Numbered from the stretch's first letter, positions 1 to 12,238 are shown. The stretch: 64,000 nt of DNA from Maratus speciosus (GCA_963932465.1 OZ010799.1:284776083-284840082); one strand, 5' to 3'. Notes: generated by a model not told the origin, from the letters alone. Translations and numbers: made by a program.

Positions 1-754
1 TGTGAATTAATAGTTTTTTATTGAATAATTCAAGGGAAATGTATCTCATCTTTTGCTATGCATAGTACTTAATTATACATTAATTATTTGCTGGACCTTT
101 ACTTTTTATCATTTTAGTTTTACTTAATTTATTTTACTATACTGTAAGAATTCATTATAATTTGATTGCATTATTACATTCAAATTACTGTTTAAAAAAT
201 GTAAACAAAGCAACGATTAGAAATCTCCACAACCTCTGTTCCGGGGCTGTGCAGATTTTGAGGAAGTCTACTTACTGTATTAACATAACCTGAAAAGTGT
301 AATCATTTCAATGAAATATATGAATTTTTTTTTCTTTCTCCTTGTAAGAGGAAGTGACTGCTGTCAGGCAATTTGTAATAGATTTTTTTTTTTTTTAGTG
401 GTCCTGTGACCTGCATTAATTTTGCCATTTAATTCTTTCTGGACATCGTAATTTTTGGTAAAATTGTATGTCAGCATAAAACTGACTTATTTTATTTTTT
501 TAAATAAATTTGCTTACTCAAAAGTTCCTACAAAGATGATTTGTAGTTGTGCAATAATCTAAAAGTTAAACTTTGTGTTGAATTGCTGATTTTCTATAGC
601 TAATAAGAAAAAAAGAATTTTTTTAATGATAATGATGACATTTTCAAGAAATACATCTTTCATTAGTTTATAAAATGCTTCAAAACTTTTAGTTTATTGC
701 GCGAAAGAAATTCAGAACAATATGTATTTAAATATTCAAATTTAGTATAATTGT

Positions 755-788
<34 letters not shown>

Positions 789-948
789 ATACATTTTTAA
801 TTTTTTTAAAATTTCCATAGGATTTACCACCATAAAGTTTGACACCTAGCCATCTTCTCAATTTGCTTTTTAAGATGATGTTGAACTACATTTAATTAAT
901 GTAAGTACATTTTATTATATTTTAAGAACTAGGAATTAAATGCTATTA

Positions 949-985
949 CTGTAAAATCCAGTTAATCCCTCCCCCCCCAAAAAAA
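949..985 (+). repeat. Solitary pogo-like terminal repeat
   Basis: After a TA dinucleotide (947-948) the sequence starts CTGTAAAATCCAGTTAATCC and runs into a C tract. It resembles the termini at 7430 and 8556. No inverted partner was found in this arm. Its mirror lies near 28820-28855. Confidence 0.4.
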
Positions 986-1454
986 ACTATGTTTTACATG
1001 TATTTAAAATGAAACCTCTCTGTAATGTACATTTTTGCATGTAGATATTTCTGCTTCACAAGGCTGTTTCAGATTAGGGAAAATTTTTTATTTATGTTAG
1101 AAAATTTCTCCCATTTTTTTTTATTTTTAAATCTAAAGTTATTCATTAAATCGGAATTATAAATTCGTCAAATCAAAGTATTTTTGTTGAGACCATAGAA
1201 AAATTTTGCTAAATCGAGAAATTTATTAAATTGAGAAAAACGGCAAAATAATTTAACCTTTTCTTCCTTTTTTAATTTTCCTTAGACAATAAATAAAAAT
1301 GCTTGAGCCATTTTTTTTCATGTTTTTTAGCGTTCAAAGTTTTTTAAGACTGTTTGAAGAAACAGACCAGCAGGTGCTGCAAATTATTTTAGATCTTGCA
1401 GATAACTGTAACAGTTTAAAAAGTAATTCTGAGCTTAAAAAAATTGCTAAAATA

Positions 1455-1622
1455 CAGGGTTCATTATCATGATATTTTCGAAAATATTATCCAATATTTT
1501 CGAAATTGTCAAATTATTGGTTATTATAAATATATTCAGACCTAATTTAAATTAGAAACTAAAACATAACTGCACATAGCTTGAAAACATTAAAACAATA
1601 TTCGGTACTTTCCTGTTAGCTG

Positions 1623-1669
<47 letters not shown>

Positions 1670-2206
1670 TTGTATGTGTGTGTCTTGTACATGTGTATGT
1701 GTGTGAATATATATACATATGTATATGTATGTATATATAACACTGGCACCCAGCTAATAGAAAAGTACCCAATATTCTAATTAAACAAAATGGAAAATCA
1801 ACTAATTGACTACATTTAAACTGAAGAAAACCAAAATCGGAAAAAATTCTAATGAAACTGTAAATAACTTTTCTAAACTAGACAACTTATCTTTCAACAG
1901 CTCTTTTTAAGCAAATATTGTTCCACAAATAATTGTTCGTTCTACATTTTAAAAATTCAATTTCAATTGCAAAGCTTGAAAAAGATTTTTTAGGGACGGG
2001 GTTGGGGGGGGGGAAGACAAGAAAGCCACAGCCAAAGCAAAAGTTCTTATTTGCAGAATGACACTTAATAACGGTAAAAAAAAACCATTTACACCTGTTT
2101 TGACTTAAAATTTCAAAAATATGCACAATATTTTGAAAATATCAAGCTTCATGATATTTTAAAAATAAATATGGATATATGTCATAATATATATCACCGA
2201 ACCCTG
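1455..2206. mobile_element. Non-autonomous hAT element (left-arm copy)
   Basis: The left end reads CAGGGTTCATTATCATGATA and the right end, reversed, starts CAGGGTTCGGTGATATATAT. Flanks are ctaaaata (1447-1454) and ctaaaaat (2207-2214), an imperfect 8-bp duplication as expected for hAT. The element is about 750 bp and has no transposase frame. A GGTACTT MITE is nested inside. The right-arm copy is 27659-28388. Confidence 0.75.
1604..1769. mobile_element. GGTACTT-type MITE with microsatellite core
   Basis: The ends are near-perfect inverted repeats: left GGTACTTTCCTGTTAGCTGG, right reversed GGTACTTTTCTATTAGCTGG. A perfect 8-bp direct duplication, caatattc, lies at 1596-1603 and 1770-1777. The centre is almost entirely a TA and TGTA microsatellite. 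It is nested in the hAT at 1455-2206. The 8-bp duplication points to a hAT-like transposase, but that assignment is an inference. Confidence 0.85.
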
Positions 2207-2375
2207 CTAAAAATATATATTAATTTCTAGATTTACTCATATTTCTGATATGTGTATTTTCACTCATATTTTTGTTGTAAATGTAATTTTGCTTATTTTA
2301 TGGATTACTATTATTTCATATAATACTGCATTTTTGGGATGTAGGAAAATTTTTGGATAGCCCCAGAACAGAATA

Positions 2376-2855
2376 CAGTATGGAACCATTTATCCGGAAA
2401 CCAGTTAACCGGAAAACCAGTTATCCGGAATGATATTTCTGATAGAATGATTTCAGAATCTTTGCAGAAAAAGGTATCACACACTGCCAGTTTGACATAG
2501 GCTTTGCTTAAACAATTGTATAATTTGGTGACAACACCTAGTATTTGAAATGGAAACATATTTAGTTGTATTTTAAATGTTTTAATTTTCATGCAGAGGA
2601 AACAGAAGAATTTCTGTTCCTAAGAAATTCCCATAATTTACCTTTTTTAAACTCTGGTTAACTTTTCATCTTTCTTGCACTGATTTTTAAGCCAAGGAAT
2701 CTAATAATTTAATATCAGAAATAATGCCACAACCACATATATTCCACAAAGATTATCAAATGGATGCTGCTTTCATGCACAACCAGTTAACCGGAAAAAC
2801 CAGTTATCCAGAATACATCTGACCCCAAGCATTCCGGATAAATGGTTCTGTACTG
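2376..2855. mobile_element. Pogo/Tigger-like MITE (left-arm copy)
   Basis: A 480-bp element flanked by TA (2374-2375 and 2856-2857). The left end reads CAGTATGGAACCATTTATCC and the right end, reversed, CAGTACAGAACCATTTATCC. Subterminal blocks with GTTAACCGGAAAACCAGTTA are repeated inside both ends. TA duplication and CAGT ends fit the pogo/Tigger branch of Tc1/mariner. No transposase is present; the open frames across it are incidental. Confidence 0.85.
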
Positions 2856-3019
2856 TACTTTACAATGTTCTGTAACAAACTTCAGCTGATCAAGAACGTT
2901 CTGCGGCGATAAAAAAAGAAAGACACAGGGAGATTTTCTTATATATGAGGAAGTGTGGCTGCATATTTTTATAGAAATGCAAAAGATATTTTGTAAAACA
3001 TTGACATACACACACGAAA

Positions 3020-4460
3020 GAAACTATTGGCAAATTTTGCGATTTTACCCCGATTGAATGATGAATTTTGTGGTTTTTTTTCCCCTCTGTTACCTGACTA
3101 ATTTCGTATATTTTTTTCTCAGAACCAATCGTCGAATTTCACAATTTTTTTCCCGTGACTGATTTAATAATTTAGATATATTTTCCACAATTCACCGACT
3201 AATTTCCCGTTGAACTGCGACCAATAGGCAATCTTTGCGATAATTTTCTTCGACCGATTGGCGAAAATCATAGTTTTTTTTTCACACTACTGGACTATGA
3301 ATTTTGTGTTTTTTACCGACAACTGATTGGCAAATGTTAGTTTTTTCTTGCGACAGATGGGAAAAATCAACTGATTTCGTGATTTTTCTGACGATTTTAA
3401 TTTTTTTTTTTTTTTTTTACATGCGACTGATAGGCGAGTTTCATTATATTTTCTTTTTACTGATTGGCTATTTTTTTTTTATCTTTTTCTTGTGACTGAT
3501 TGGATCGAAGAATTTCTGATTTTTTCCAATGATCCACTAAAGAATGTCGCAATTTTTTAGCCTTGACCGATGGGCGAATTTCACGATATTTAATTTCTAC
3601 TCATTGGCAAACTTTGTTGTTTTTTTCTTTGTAACTGATTGGCAAAAGTTGTGGATTTTTTCCGCGACTAATCGATGAATTTCTGATTCTTTTTTTCCTT
3701 CCTTCTGACGTTTTGCTGACAAATTTTGCATTTTTTTTTTTCCATCACCGATTGACGAATTTTGTGAAATTTTCCTTGTACCAATAAGCAAGTTTTGCAG
3801 CAGCTTCTTGATCGACTAATTTCGCGTTTTACCTGCAACAGATCGGTAAATTTTGCAATATTTTCTTTCTGTTGATTGGAAAACTTTGTTGCTTTATTGC
3901 AACCAATTGGCCAAATCTCAGGGGTTTTTTCCACGACTGATTGATGAATTTCTGATTTTTTCCGGCGATCCACTGACGAATTTCACTTTTTTTAAAAAAC
4001 CTGTGACAGATTTTAAAATTTCGCGATATTTTTCTTACCAATAGGCAAATTTTTGCGGCTTTTTCTTGGGACCGATTGGAGAAAGTCGTGAGGTTTTTTT
4101 TTTTTTTCTGCTATTGATCGACGAATTTCACAGTTTCTTCCGTCGATCCACTGGCAAATTTCTAAATTTTTTCCTAGTACCATAGGCAAATTTTTAGGCT
4201 TTTTTTTTTTTTTTTTTCAACCAATTAGAGAAAATCAGGTTTTTAGTTTCTTCTGGCGATGCACTAACGAATTTTACGGGGTTTTTTACCTGCGACTAAT
4301 TGGTGAAAATTGTTGATTTTTTCCCGCGACTGTTAATCGAATTTTGTATGTTTTTCCACAACAGGCTGGAGGATTTCACGATTGTCTGACGAATTGTGCA
4401 AGTTTTTCTCGCAACCAATTGATGAATTTTGCAATCTTTCTAAATGAACAATTAAAGAAT
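3020..4460. repeat. Degenerate minisatellite, ~36-bp unit (left arm)
   Basis: About 1.4 kb is built from diverged copies of a unit close to 34-38 bp. Its recognisable core is CGACTGATTGGCGAATTT followed by a T-rich stretch. Because the unit is close to a multiple of three, several minus-strand frames stay open for 60-100 codons as lysine/isoleucine-rich repeats; I regard these as artefacts of periodicity. The mirror array is 25385-26830. Confidence 0.8.
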
Positions 4461-4913
4461 GTTGTAATAATTTTTTTTTCCCCGGCTATTGAGTGACAAA
4501 TTGAATGGTGAATTTTCTTGAAACTGAGAATTTGAAATGTTCTGCAGGGAAGTCTGTTGTTCTGCGACGTATATCGCAGTTTTAAGCATATTCTGCTTTG
4601 AAGTTGGTTTGCTGCAGATTGACAACAGAAAATTCTGCATAGCTGCAAAGAAATGAATCTTTTAAAAATGTTCAAGAATGAAAGTAAAACAAAAAAATCT
4701 TATATTTACTATCAGAATTCGCAAAATATTCAAAAATTCTCTTAATAACTCCATTTTTCGAATGCCCTGCTTGAATCTGAGAAAATCTGTTTTTTACTGA
4801 AAACGCTGCATGTCAGGATTAACATAGTAAAATTTCCCTTATTTTTCCTCTGATTTTTATGGTCTGTGAAACCTGAAATAATGCCTTATTGTTAAATTTT
4901 TTGCTGTTTCATC

Positions 4914-5657
4914 CAGGGTTTCCGGCTGTTAGCCAGGCCAAAAAAAGCCGGCCAGCTTTTTTTTGGTTTTAACCACTTAAAAAAAGCTGGGTTTTGTTTT
5001 TAGAAGTTGGTTTACAGATAATTCATATTAAATTTGGATCAATTCATTTTTAATACACTTATAAATATTTTCTACTAAAAATATTATAAATTTCTATTAA
5101 ATTTTGTTAAATAAATAAGTCTTTATAACTGCTAAAAGGCAACTGCTAAGGCAATAAGTCAGAAAAAAAATAAATAAATATTGAAAAGAATATAAGTTAG
5201 GCTCCAATGACTGTATGATTTTAAATGTTTATGAGAAATAAAATAAGAGTTGTATATTAATAGCTCTTAAAATTAGTTAAGTAATAAAACATGTAATTAA
5301 CCATTGTCCTCTTTAATTTTATAAAGCAGTAAAAATGAATAAAATTGAGGGAAAGGGGGAGGATAAATGTCCAGTGTAAAGCAGTTGGTATGGCCCTTTT
5401 AAAATTTAGCTGGTATGTTTCACAAGCAGCTCCATCTAAGTTTTATTCCAGTATTAATGTCTTCATTATTGAGAAATTGAATTACTTATTAAATTCTATA
5501 TCAACTAAATGTCCTTAAAACTAATTAAGAACACTTTAAAATGTGTAGTTTATAATTACAATGCTTCACTGTATAAAAGCCAATTATAGCAAAAAAAAAA
5601 AAAAAAAAAAGACGTTTAAAGGCTTTTTTAATTTTAGTTGGCTTTTTTGCAACCCTG
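4914..5657. mobile_element. Non-autonomous hAT element (left-arm copy)
   Basis: The left end is CAGGGTTTCCGGCTGTTAGC and the right end, reversed, starts CAGGGTTGCAAAAAAGCC. The flanks gtttcatc (4906-4913) and gttttatc (5658-5665) are an 8-bp duplication with one mismatch. The 744-bp interior has no transposase. The right-arm copy is 24176-24929. Confidence 0.85.
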
Positions 5658-5904
5658 GTTTTATCCAACTCTGCAAGACCTGGAATCCCCCCCCCCCCCC
5701 AAAAAAAAAAAGTATGCTGTTTGAAAATGTATGTTTAAGTTTTTAAAAATCAAGCAAAAAACTGACAAAATGGGGGAGGGGGGATGATAAATATTTTTAC
5801 TACCAGACTTGTTTCTATCTAGTACCTTCTAACAAATTTTTCTGTTTGCCGTTTAACATGAATGTTTTATGTTCGCATATGCAGTTCTATTTTTAATTTT
5901 TTAA

Positions 5905-6215
5905 TAAGTAATTTAATTTAATAAGTAATTCAATTTCTCAATAATGAAGACATTAATACTGGAATAAAACTGAGATGGAGCTGCTAGTGAAATATATCAG
6001 CCAAATTTTAAAAGGGCCATACCAACTTGCTTTATGTGGTTTACACTGGCCATTTACCCCCCCCCCCCAATTTTATTAATTTTTACTGCTTTATAAAATT
6101 AAAGAGGACAATGGTTACTCAATTACATGTTTTATTACTTAACTAATTTTATGAGCTATTAATATACAACTCTTATTTTATTTCTCATAAACATTCACTT
6201 CTGATATAATTGAAT
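5905..6215 (-). repeat. Inverted partial copy of the hAT interior at 5185-5520
   Basis: This segment is the reverse complement of roughly 5185-5520, inside the neighbouring hAT element, with substitutions and indels. The two copies could form a hairpin with a loop of about 0.4 kb. It lacks the CAGGGTT termini, so it is a truncated second copy of the same family. Confidence 0.75.
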
Positions 6216-6257
6216 ATTACTGAATATAAATTGTGGTTCTGTCTGATCCCACATGGT

Positions 6258-6616
6258 CAGGAGTGGGGAAATACATCATTTTATTCACCACTGGCGAGCT
6301 GATTTTCCGACAGGGCGAGTGAATTTTTAGTTTGTCTTCGGAAACTGAAACTAAAGTGATATACCGAAAACTTTTATTTTTTTATTAGTTAGCTATGTTT
6401 TCCAAATTACTACGGTGTAAGCATGGTACTATATTCTATATTAAACTTTTCTCTCTTGTATATATTTCTTAATTTTATAGAAAACAAATTATGAAAATGC
6501 ATTGCAGTAATTGTAATCAACTATTTTTGCAGTTGCGTAAATTTTGTCATAACAATTTTCAACTGTACGTTGCACATTGCTGGCTGGTAAAATTTTCTAG
6601 AAATTCCCCACCCCTG
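6258..6616. mobile_element. Non-autonomous hAT element (left-arm copy)
   Basis: The left end is CAGGAGTGGGGAAATACATC and the right end, reversed, starts CAGGGGTGGGGAATTTCTAG. A perfect 8-bp duplication, cacatggt, lies at 6250-6257 and 6617-6624. Length is 359 bp with no transposase. The right-arm copy is 23227-23580 with the same duplication. Confidence 0.9.
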
Positions 6617-7429
6617 CACATGGTGTATGTTAAAAATGTGTATGTCTTCGCCACCTATCCCAACTTCAAGTCGACTCACGTGAAGATTATACCTCTGATT
6701 GTTCTGCAATAAAAGTGTTAATTTCCATCATATTTTCTGTTTTTACTTTATTCTCATCTTCACTTCTAGAAAAAACGAGGTCCTGAGTATGAGGGGAGGA
6801 GGGGCAATATATATATATTTTTTCTTTTTGAAGTTTATCTATTCTTACTGCTGTAATAATATATTTTGTTTTTCAGAATATCTTTACTTATTTATACACC
6901 TTCAGCATACACTTTCAAATCTTTAAAACCCCAGTGTAAAAACTTTCCTATATGTAACTTTAAATTTCGGCACTAAATTCCCCCCCCCCCCCCAAAAAAA
7001 AAAAGAAAAGAAAAAAGGAGGGGCATTGTTTCCACTGGTTTGCAATGCCACAAAAGTTGCAAGTTAATATTATATATATATGTGGGAGCATTCTTTTCGC
7101 ATTTCTCATTTACATTTTTTTCTTTTCTTAATGTATAGTATATCAGATTTCTTTAACTTGGTATCTTTTTACTTCTTCTATTTTGGTTGCAATTTTTATG
7201 AAGACATTTTTTCGTAACCAGTTTGAAAGTAGAAATTGAAGCTAGAAAAAATCTGAAATCTTTGAGAATCCTGTACAGTTTTAGAAATGCAAACAAGAAA
7301 TTTGAAAAGAATGTTCTCATAGGTTTAATATTAGCTTGAGTGTGATTGTGTGGCTTGTTCCAACACAATTTTTCATTTTGAAGGCGGAGAAAAAAAATCC
7401 ATTCCTGGTGAATTTATCAGTTTATAATA

Positions 7430-7972
7430 CCGTAAAATCCCGTTAATCCGCCCTTCCCGATTAAGCGCCCCCCTCCCACTTTGTAAACAAATTGGAAAAT
7501 TCAACAAATCCCGAGAAATCGCCCTCCCCGCAAAAAAAGTTTGGTGCGCACGTCAAGATCAATACCAAAAATTTTATCTTGCGAGTGATTTTTTTTCTTT
7601 TTTTTTTCTGACGGATCAGAAAGCCGTAATTCTTTAATATATCGCAAACGTAAATATATATTTTCACTTACCTTTCCTTTTCATGTCCTGATAAACCTCG
7701 GAAGAAACCGTAAACGCAGTTCAGTTATTCGTTTTACGATTCGATTCACGTCATCGAACTTTTCACTACGGATCGTACTTCCGTTCTGTACAGCTACGTA
7801 ACTTCAAATTTATACGAATAATTAATATTTTTCTTAATACTATTAGCCTTGTATATTATTATTACTAAATATATAAAATAATAGTGATAATAACAATTTA
7901 TATTCCTTTTTTTTTGGTAACTTTTGGAATTAATTTTATATCGTGTTGGTTTTCTTTCACTAAGTTATGGTA
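7430..7972 (+). mobile_element. Truncated 5' end of a pogo-like element (left arm)
   Basis: After TA (7428-7429) the sequence begins CCGTAAAATCCCGTTAATCC, a pogo-like terminus shared with 8556. The element runs inward but no matching right end occurs before the inner edge of the arm at 7972. The mirror copy (21874-22415) is cut at the same base. No coding frame is recognised in the ~540 bp retained. Confidence 0.55.
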
Positions 7973-8154
7973 GATGGCGCCAAAATAACGCGAAATCGGA
8001 TGTATTGGTATTATTTATTTTATTATTATTATTATTAAGTATTGAATTGGTGATTTAATTTGATATTTGAAAGTGATATACATAATATTTACTTTATACA
8101 TCACTATTTAAAATGAGTTAGTGTAGTGATAAAGTTATTTTTTAAAATTAATTC

Positions 8155-8354
8155 NNNNNNNNNNNNNNNNNNNNNNNNNNNNNNNNNNNNNNNNNNNNNN
8201 NNNNNNNNNNNNNNNNNNNNNNNNNNNNNNNNNNNNNNNNNNNNNNNNNNNNNNNNNNNNNNNNNNNNNNNNNNNNNNNNNNNNNNNNNNNNNNNNNNNN
8301 NNNNNNNNNNNNNNNNNNNNNNNNNNNNNNNNNNNNNNNNNNNNNNNNNNNNNN
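8155..8354. other. Assembly gap (200 N)
   Basis: Exactly 200 unknown bases, likely a placeholder of arbitrary length. It falls at the inner edge of a long terminal inverted repeat, where assembly is often ambiguous, so coding sequence of the element could be missing here. Confidence 0.98.
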
Positions 8355-8555
8355 CACCACCTATTTTTAAAATATAAGGATTAAATTTTTAAGATATTAA
8401 AATTGTTTGTGCAGACATAAAAATTTTATTTAAATATGAAGAAAATATAATTTAAAAAACCAAATTTCACACTGCAAAAACAGTCAATTAAACATTATAA
8501 CTACATCCATCCTTCAGTTTTACAAAGAAAAAGCTTAATTTGAAAAATCAATATA

Positions 8556-8629
8556 CCGTAAAATACCGTTAATCCGCCCCCCAAACATGACGGAAAATTG
8601 TAAAAAAATTGGAGGGGGCACTTACACGG
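8556..8629. mobile_element. Tiny pogo-like MITE
   Basis: A 74-bp segment between TA dinucleotides (8554-8555, 8630-8631). It starts CCGTAAAATACCGTTAATCC and ends, reversed, CCGTGTAAGTGCCCCCTCC. The termini match the truncated pogo-like element at 7430. It is nested in the long-TIR element. Confidence 0.5.
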
Positions 8630-9619
8630 TATTAAAATTTAGTAAAGTATCTATGGGTGGTGGGTGGAATATGGTAATGCCTGATCGTCGCAAAATATGC
8701 ATTATTTTAATAAAGTGAGAAAAGAGAAACTTTTGAAAAAAAAATTATATACAAAATAGAAAAACAGTATAACCTAGCGATTAACAGTGATTTCAAATTT
8801 TAGAAAATTCTGGATTTCAAAAGCTTTGTAACTGGAATGCATTTAGATAAATAATAACACTAATATCTGTGATAAGATAAATAACAACATTAATATTTGT
8901 CATTAATACGGTAACAGAAAGATAAAGGGAACTTAATAATTTAAATTAATTAAAAAACACTACGAAATTGCGTTTGAAAATGTCTAAAATTCATTCTAAA
9001 AGTAGAAACATTTTATGCAGTGTTGCCATCTGTTTGTAAATTAGGGCGATTAAATAAACGTATTTTTTTTTTTTTAATAATCATTTCTTATCTATAAAGG
9101 CTAAATAAATAATACAAATCACAAAAATAACAATAATAACATGAAAAATATTGCAACTGAAACTAATTTTTTTTAAAAAAAAGAAGAAATGTGTTATAAT
9201 GGGAAATTTAAATCAGACTGGCATAGAATTAATTTTAAAAAATAACTTTATCACTACACTAACTCATTTTAAATAGTGATGCATAAAGTAATTTTATGTA
9301 TATCACTTTCAAATATCAAATTAAATCACCAATTCAATACTTAATAATAATAATAATAAAATAAATAATACCAATACATCCGATTTCGCGTTATTTTGGC
9401 GCCATCTACCATAACTTACGGCCGTATTCTCCCCTTATTCCGGAGCGGAACGGAATCGGAATTCAGATCACCCGGAATATGGCGATTATTCCGGATAGAA
9501 TGGAAAGAGCGATTCTCCCCTAGCCAGATTCCGGATTCGGAATAATCGATATTTATTCCGTGGCTTTTGAAAGGAAGTGACATCACAAATTCCTTTGAAG
9601 TGTGAAGAACCAATCAGAA

Positions 9620-10397
9620 TGAAAATATACGTCACGTTTTTTTGTTTGTTATTTTTTTCGCTTAGCTGATGGTTTTGGCTAGCGAGGAGCTTTTAATCAG
9701 AATAACGATTTTCGAATAAATTTGCGTAACTGAGTGAATACCTAAAGAAAAATAACATACTTTTCAGTGCTGTATGAAATCAAATATTTCTAAAAAAGAT
9801 TGGAGGGGGTTGGGGGATCGCTCGCTGAAAAAAAAATATTACTATTGTTTTCGTTTTTTCTATTTTTAACTTTCAGTAGTTTTTTTTTTTCCTGGTGTAG
9901 TTATTCTTACGTTAATGATGAAATATTTAAATCGGATGAATTAAGTATCAACGATTAATCATACACTGATTTATTTGTTATATTTTTTATTAATTTTGTA
10001 TTTTGATTGACAAATAATTCATGATATTGGATATACAAAATTTCAACTTAAATTGAAATCTATTTTAACTATTAGCATACTTTTGTAGAATATTAGTGTA
10101 TGTCATCTTGATGCACATTTCTCATAGAATAACATACAGATGCGGATAGTAGGATTAAATATATGATTAAGTATACACATTGTAGGATTAAATATATGTT
10201 CTGTGTAATATTAAATTTTGTATTCTAGATTACACATATCCTTTATTTTTTGTATTTGTAGTTTTTTCAAATTCCATAACACATTTTATTCTTGCTAATG
10301 CAATTTTAATCATCTGTAATACAATGATGCAGTTAAGTTCTTCACTTGATGGCAGTTACGAATCATAAAAGGAATAATTTCTTTTTTTTATGTTTAT
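9620..10397. other. Noncoding AT-rich stretch
   Basis: No gene, terminal repeat or RNA is recognised. A short direct repeat of TAGGATTAAATATATG occurs near 10150 and 10184. Confidence 0.5.
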
Positions 10398-10475
10398 AAA
10401 ATAGGTTTAGTAAGTACAGGAATGTGTAAAAACTAATGTAATGAAAAGCCAAGTAGTCAAAATAAATTTCATTGA
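10398..10475 (+). repeat. Dispersed direct repeat, copy 1
   Basis: About 78 bp beginning ataggtttagtaagtac is closely repeated at 12774-12850. No terminal repeats are visible, so it may be a fragment of an unrecognised family. Confidence 0.6.
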
Positions 10476-11352
10476 GCAGTTTTAAGGCTTCATAATAGGA
10501 GACCCAATTTAATCATCAGAATAAAAAGTGAGAAACTGTGGTAACAGATATACACAGGCCTTGCTGCTAATGTTTCTCAGCCTCTTTCATGAATTTGTAA
10601 AAAAAAGAACTCCTATTTTGCAATCTAGAAACAGTTGCATTATAAAAATATTTTTATCTCTTCAGACTTTTATTATTTTGATTTTTACACATCATGCATT
10701 GTTATTCACTTTAATGCAATATGTTTGTTCCATCATATCAGGTTTTAGGTACTCCAGGAAGGGCTGCCTATACAATATAGATAGCACCATACATAATTTT
10801 TGCTTAGAATTATTATTTAGATACATTGAACAAAAAAATAATATTTATGTGTATATACATTTGGTACGTATATATGTGCGTGTGTGTCTGTGTCATAGCT
10901 TTCTTCAGGTATGGCAATTTTTTGCAAAGCAAAATTTGCAAACAATATCTATCGACTTTGTAATATAACAAATGTTTACATTAAAGATCTTGTCTTGCAA
11001 AATATGTCAACCTGTGCTCTAATTGGGAACAAAACATCTCATTGGCAATTGTTAGATACACTTAAATTGCACTTTTTTAAAATATATTTATTTACTGTTT
11101 GTTGAAAATTAGCTATATTAATGAGAATTTTTTTTATCATCAAAGTTTTTTTTCTTTTTTTATAATAAAAACAAAAACTGAATACAATACAACTGATAAA
11201 ACTTTAATAAAAACTTATATTTATCCTATAAAAGTTTATTAGTAAAAAGTTGTTCCTTTATGGATACTCAGATACAGATATTGTCCATGTAAATAAAGAA
11301 TAGTATGGTAGTACTCTTGGACTTAAATATAAAAGAACCTGACCCTTATTAA
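10476..11352. other. Noncoding AT-rich stretch
   Basis: A 146-codon frame spans 10528-10968 on the plus strand, but it is low complexity, rich in Phe, Ile and Leu, and matches no domain I know. I do not call a gene here. Confidence 0.5.
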
Positions 11353-11360
11353 TATAATTC

Positions 11361-11598
11361 AGTACTTCTTAGTTATTCCATCGACCAGTTTCGCCAAATT
11401 ATACACAATGACATAATTTTTATTTTAAATAACAAAAGAACAAATAAATTAGTAAAGCATTTAAACGTCGAATTAATGGTTTTATTGGCCATTATTGACA
11501 TTTAATCTTACAATTAATTAATGAATGGCAACCATTATTGGCATTTAATCTTACATTTGGAAACAGTAATTTGTTGACTGGGATAACTAAGAAGTACC
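11361..11598. mobile_element. GGTACTT-type MITE, GTTATCCCGTCGACC subfamily
   Basis: The left end reads agtacttcttagttattcc and the right end, reversed, GGTACTTCTTAGTTATCCC. The flanks tataattc (11353-11360) and aataattc (11599-11606) match at seven of eight bases. The interior resembles 54262-54473, including AACAAAAGAACAAATAAATT, so they are copies of one family. Confidence 0.8.
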
Positions 11599-11606
11599 AA
11601 TAATTC

Positions 11607-12238
11607 TCATTACTGAAAAAAAAGTCATTAATAGTCAAACTCAATCATTGCTCCCCCCCCCCTCCTTTTTTTTTTTCCATTGCAGCAGAATAGAGAAAAA
11701 ATATTTTAAGATTAAATTAGATATTAAGATTAGATAATTAGTTCTGATTAATTCAAGGGCAACAATGATTTGATTATAAAAAATTATGATAATCAATATT
11801 TTACATGTAACTCATGTTATTTTTCACATTAGAATTTATTGAAGTGACTATTAAGCTTTATTATAATTTAAAGTTTTTATCATTTCGAGTTGAAAAAGAA
11901 AACTATTTTAAGATTAAAATATAATTTTATAAATGCTGAATTTTTATCTATTTTTTTTTTTTAATCGTCATTATAATTGCTTGCTATTAATTTAAAATTC
12001 TTCATGTTTTTAAAGCAATAAAACTACTTTATTTTTTCTTTCTTTTTTTTTTGGAGGGGGGGGGGGGGAGCTTATTTACAATACTGCATTATTAACTAAT
12101 AAATTCACTGAAGATGGAAAATAAAGATGATTTCTAAAATTTCATCGTAATATTTTTGTAAAAAATAAAAATATTTCATTAAAAAAAATCTGAACAACTT
12201 TATATGAGAGCATACATTATATGAACATTATGTGCACT
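11607..12238. other. Noncoding stretch with homopolymer runs
   Basis: Contains a C tract near 11651 and a long G tract near 12054-12069 beside T runs. No gene or element end is recognised. Confidence 0.5.

Larger units (their letters stand above)
1..7972 (+). repeat. Left arm of giant inverted repeat
   Basis: The sequence from position 1 reads as the reverse complement of sequence ending at 37454, and the match continues inward to about 7972, which pairs with 21874. The order of embedded elements is the same in both arms: hAT, GGTACTT MITE, pogo-like MITE, minisatellite, two hATs and a pogo-like 5' end. Small substitutions and indels separate the arms, for example near 316-325 and an 11-bp difference near 7740. 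The pairing starts at the first base of the window, so the arm may extend further upstream. No host gene is seen; open frames are short and AT-driven. Confidence 0.95.
7973..9416. mobile_element. Long-TIR element with assembly gap, left arm only
   Basis: The ends read AGTTATGGTAGATGGCGCC and its complement. The terminal inverted repeat is at least 180 bp and nearly perfect (about 7973-8154 against 9231-9416). Flanks fit either TA duplication (7971-7972, 9417-9418) or an imperfect 3-bp TAA/TTA duplication; each reading needs one mutation. It is absent from the equivalent site in the right arm. The interior contains a run of N and no recognisable transposase. Confidence 0.8.

Noticed and set aside
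2311..2592. 93-codon frame present in both palindrome arms
   Set aside because: It lies over the end and subterminal repeats of a pogo-like MITE; identity between the arms reflects duplication, not constraint.
3020..4460. CRISPR-like array
   Set aside because: No conserved repeat with unique spacers; units are uniformly diverged and the genome is eukaryotic.
10528..10968. 146-codon plus-strand frame
   Set aside because: Low-complexity Phe/Ile/Leu-rich translation of AT-rich DNA, with no domain, splice context or codon signal.
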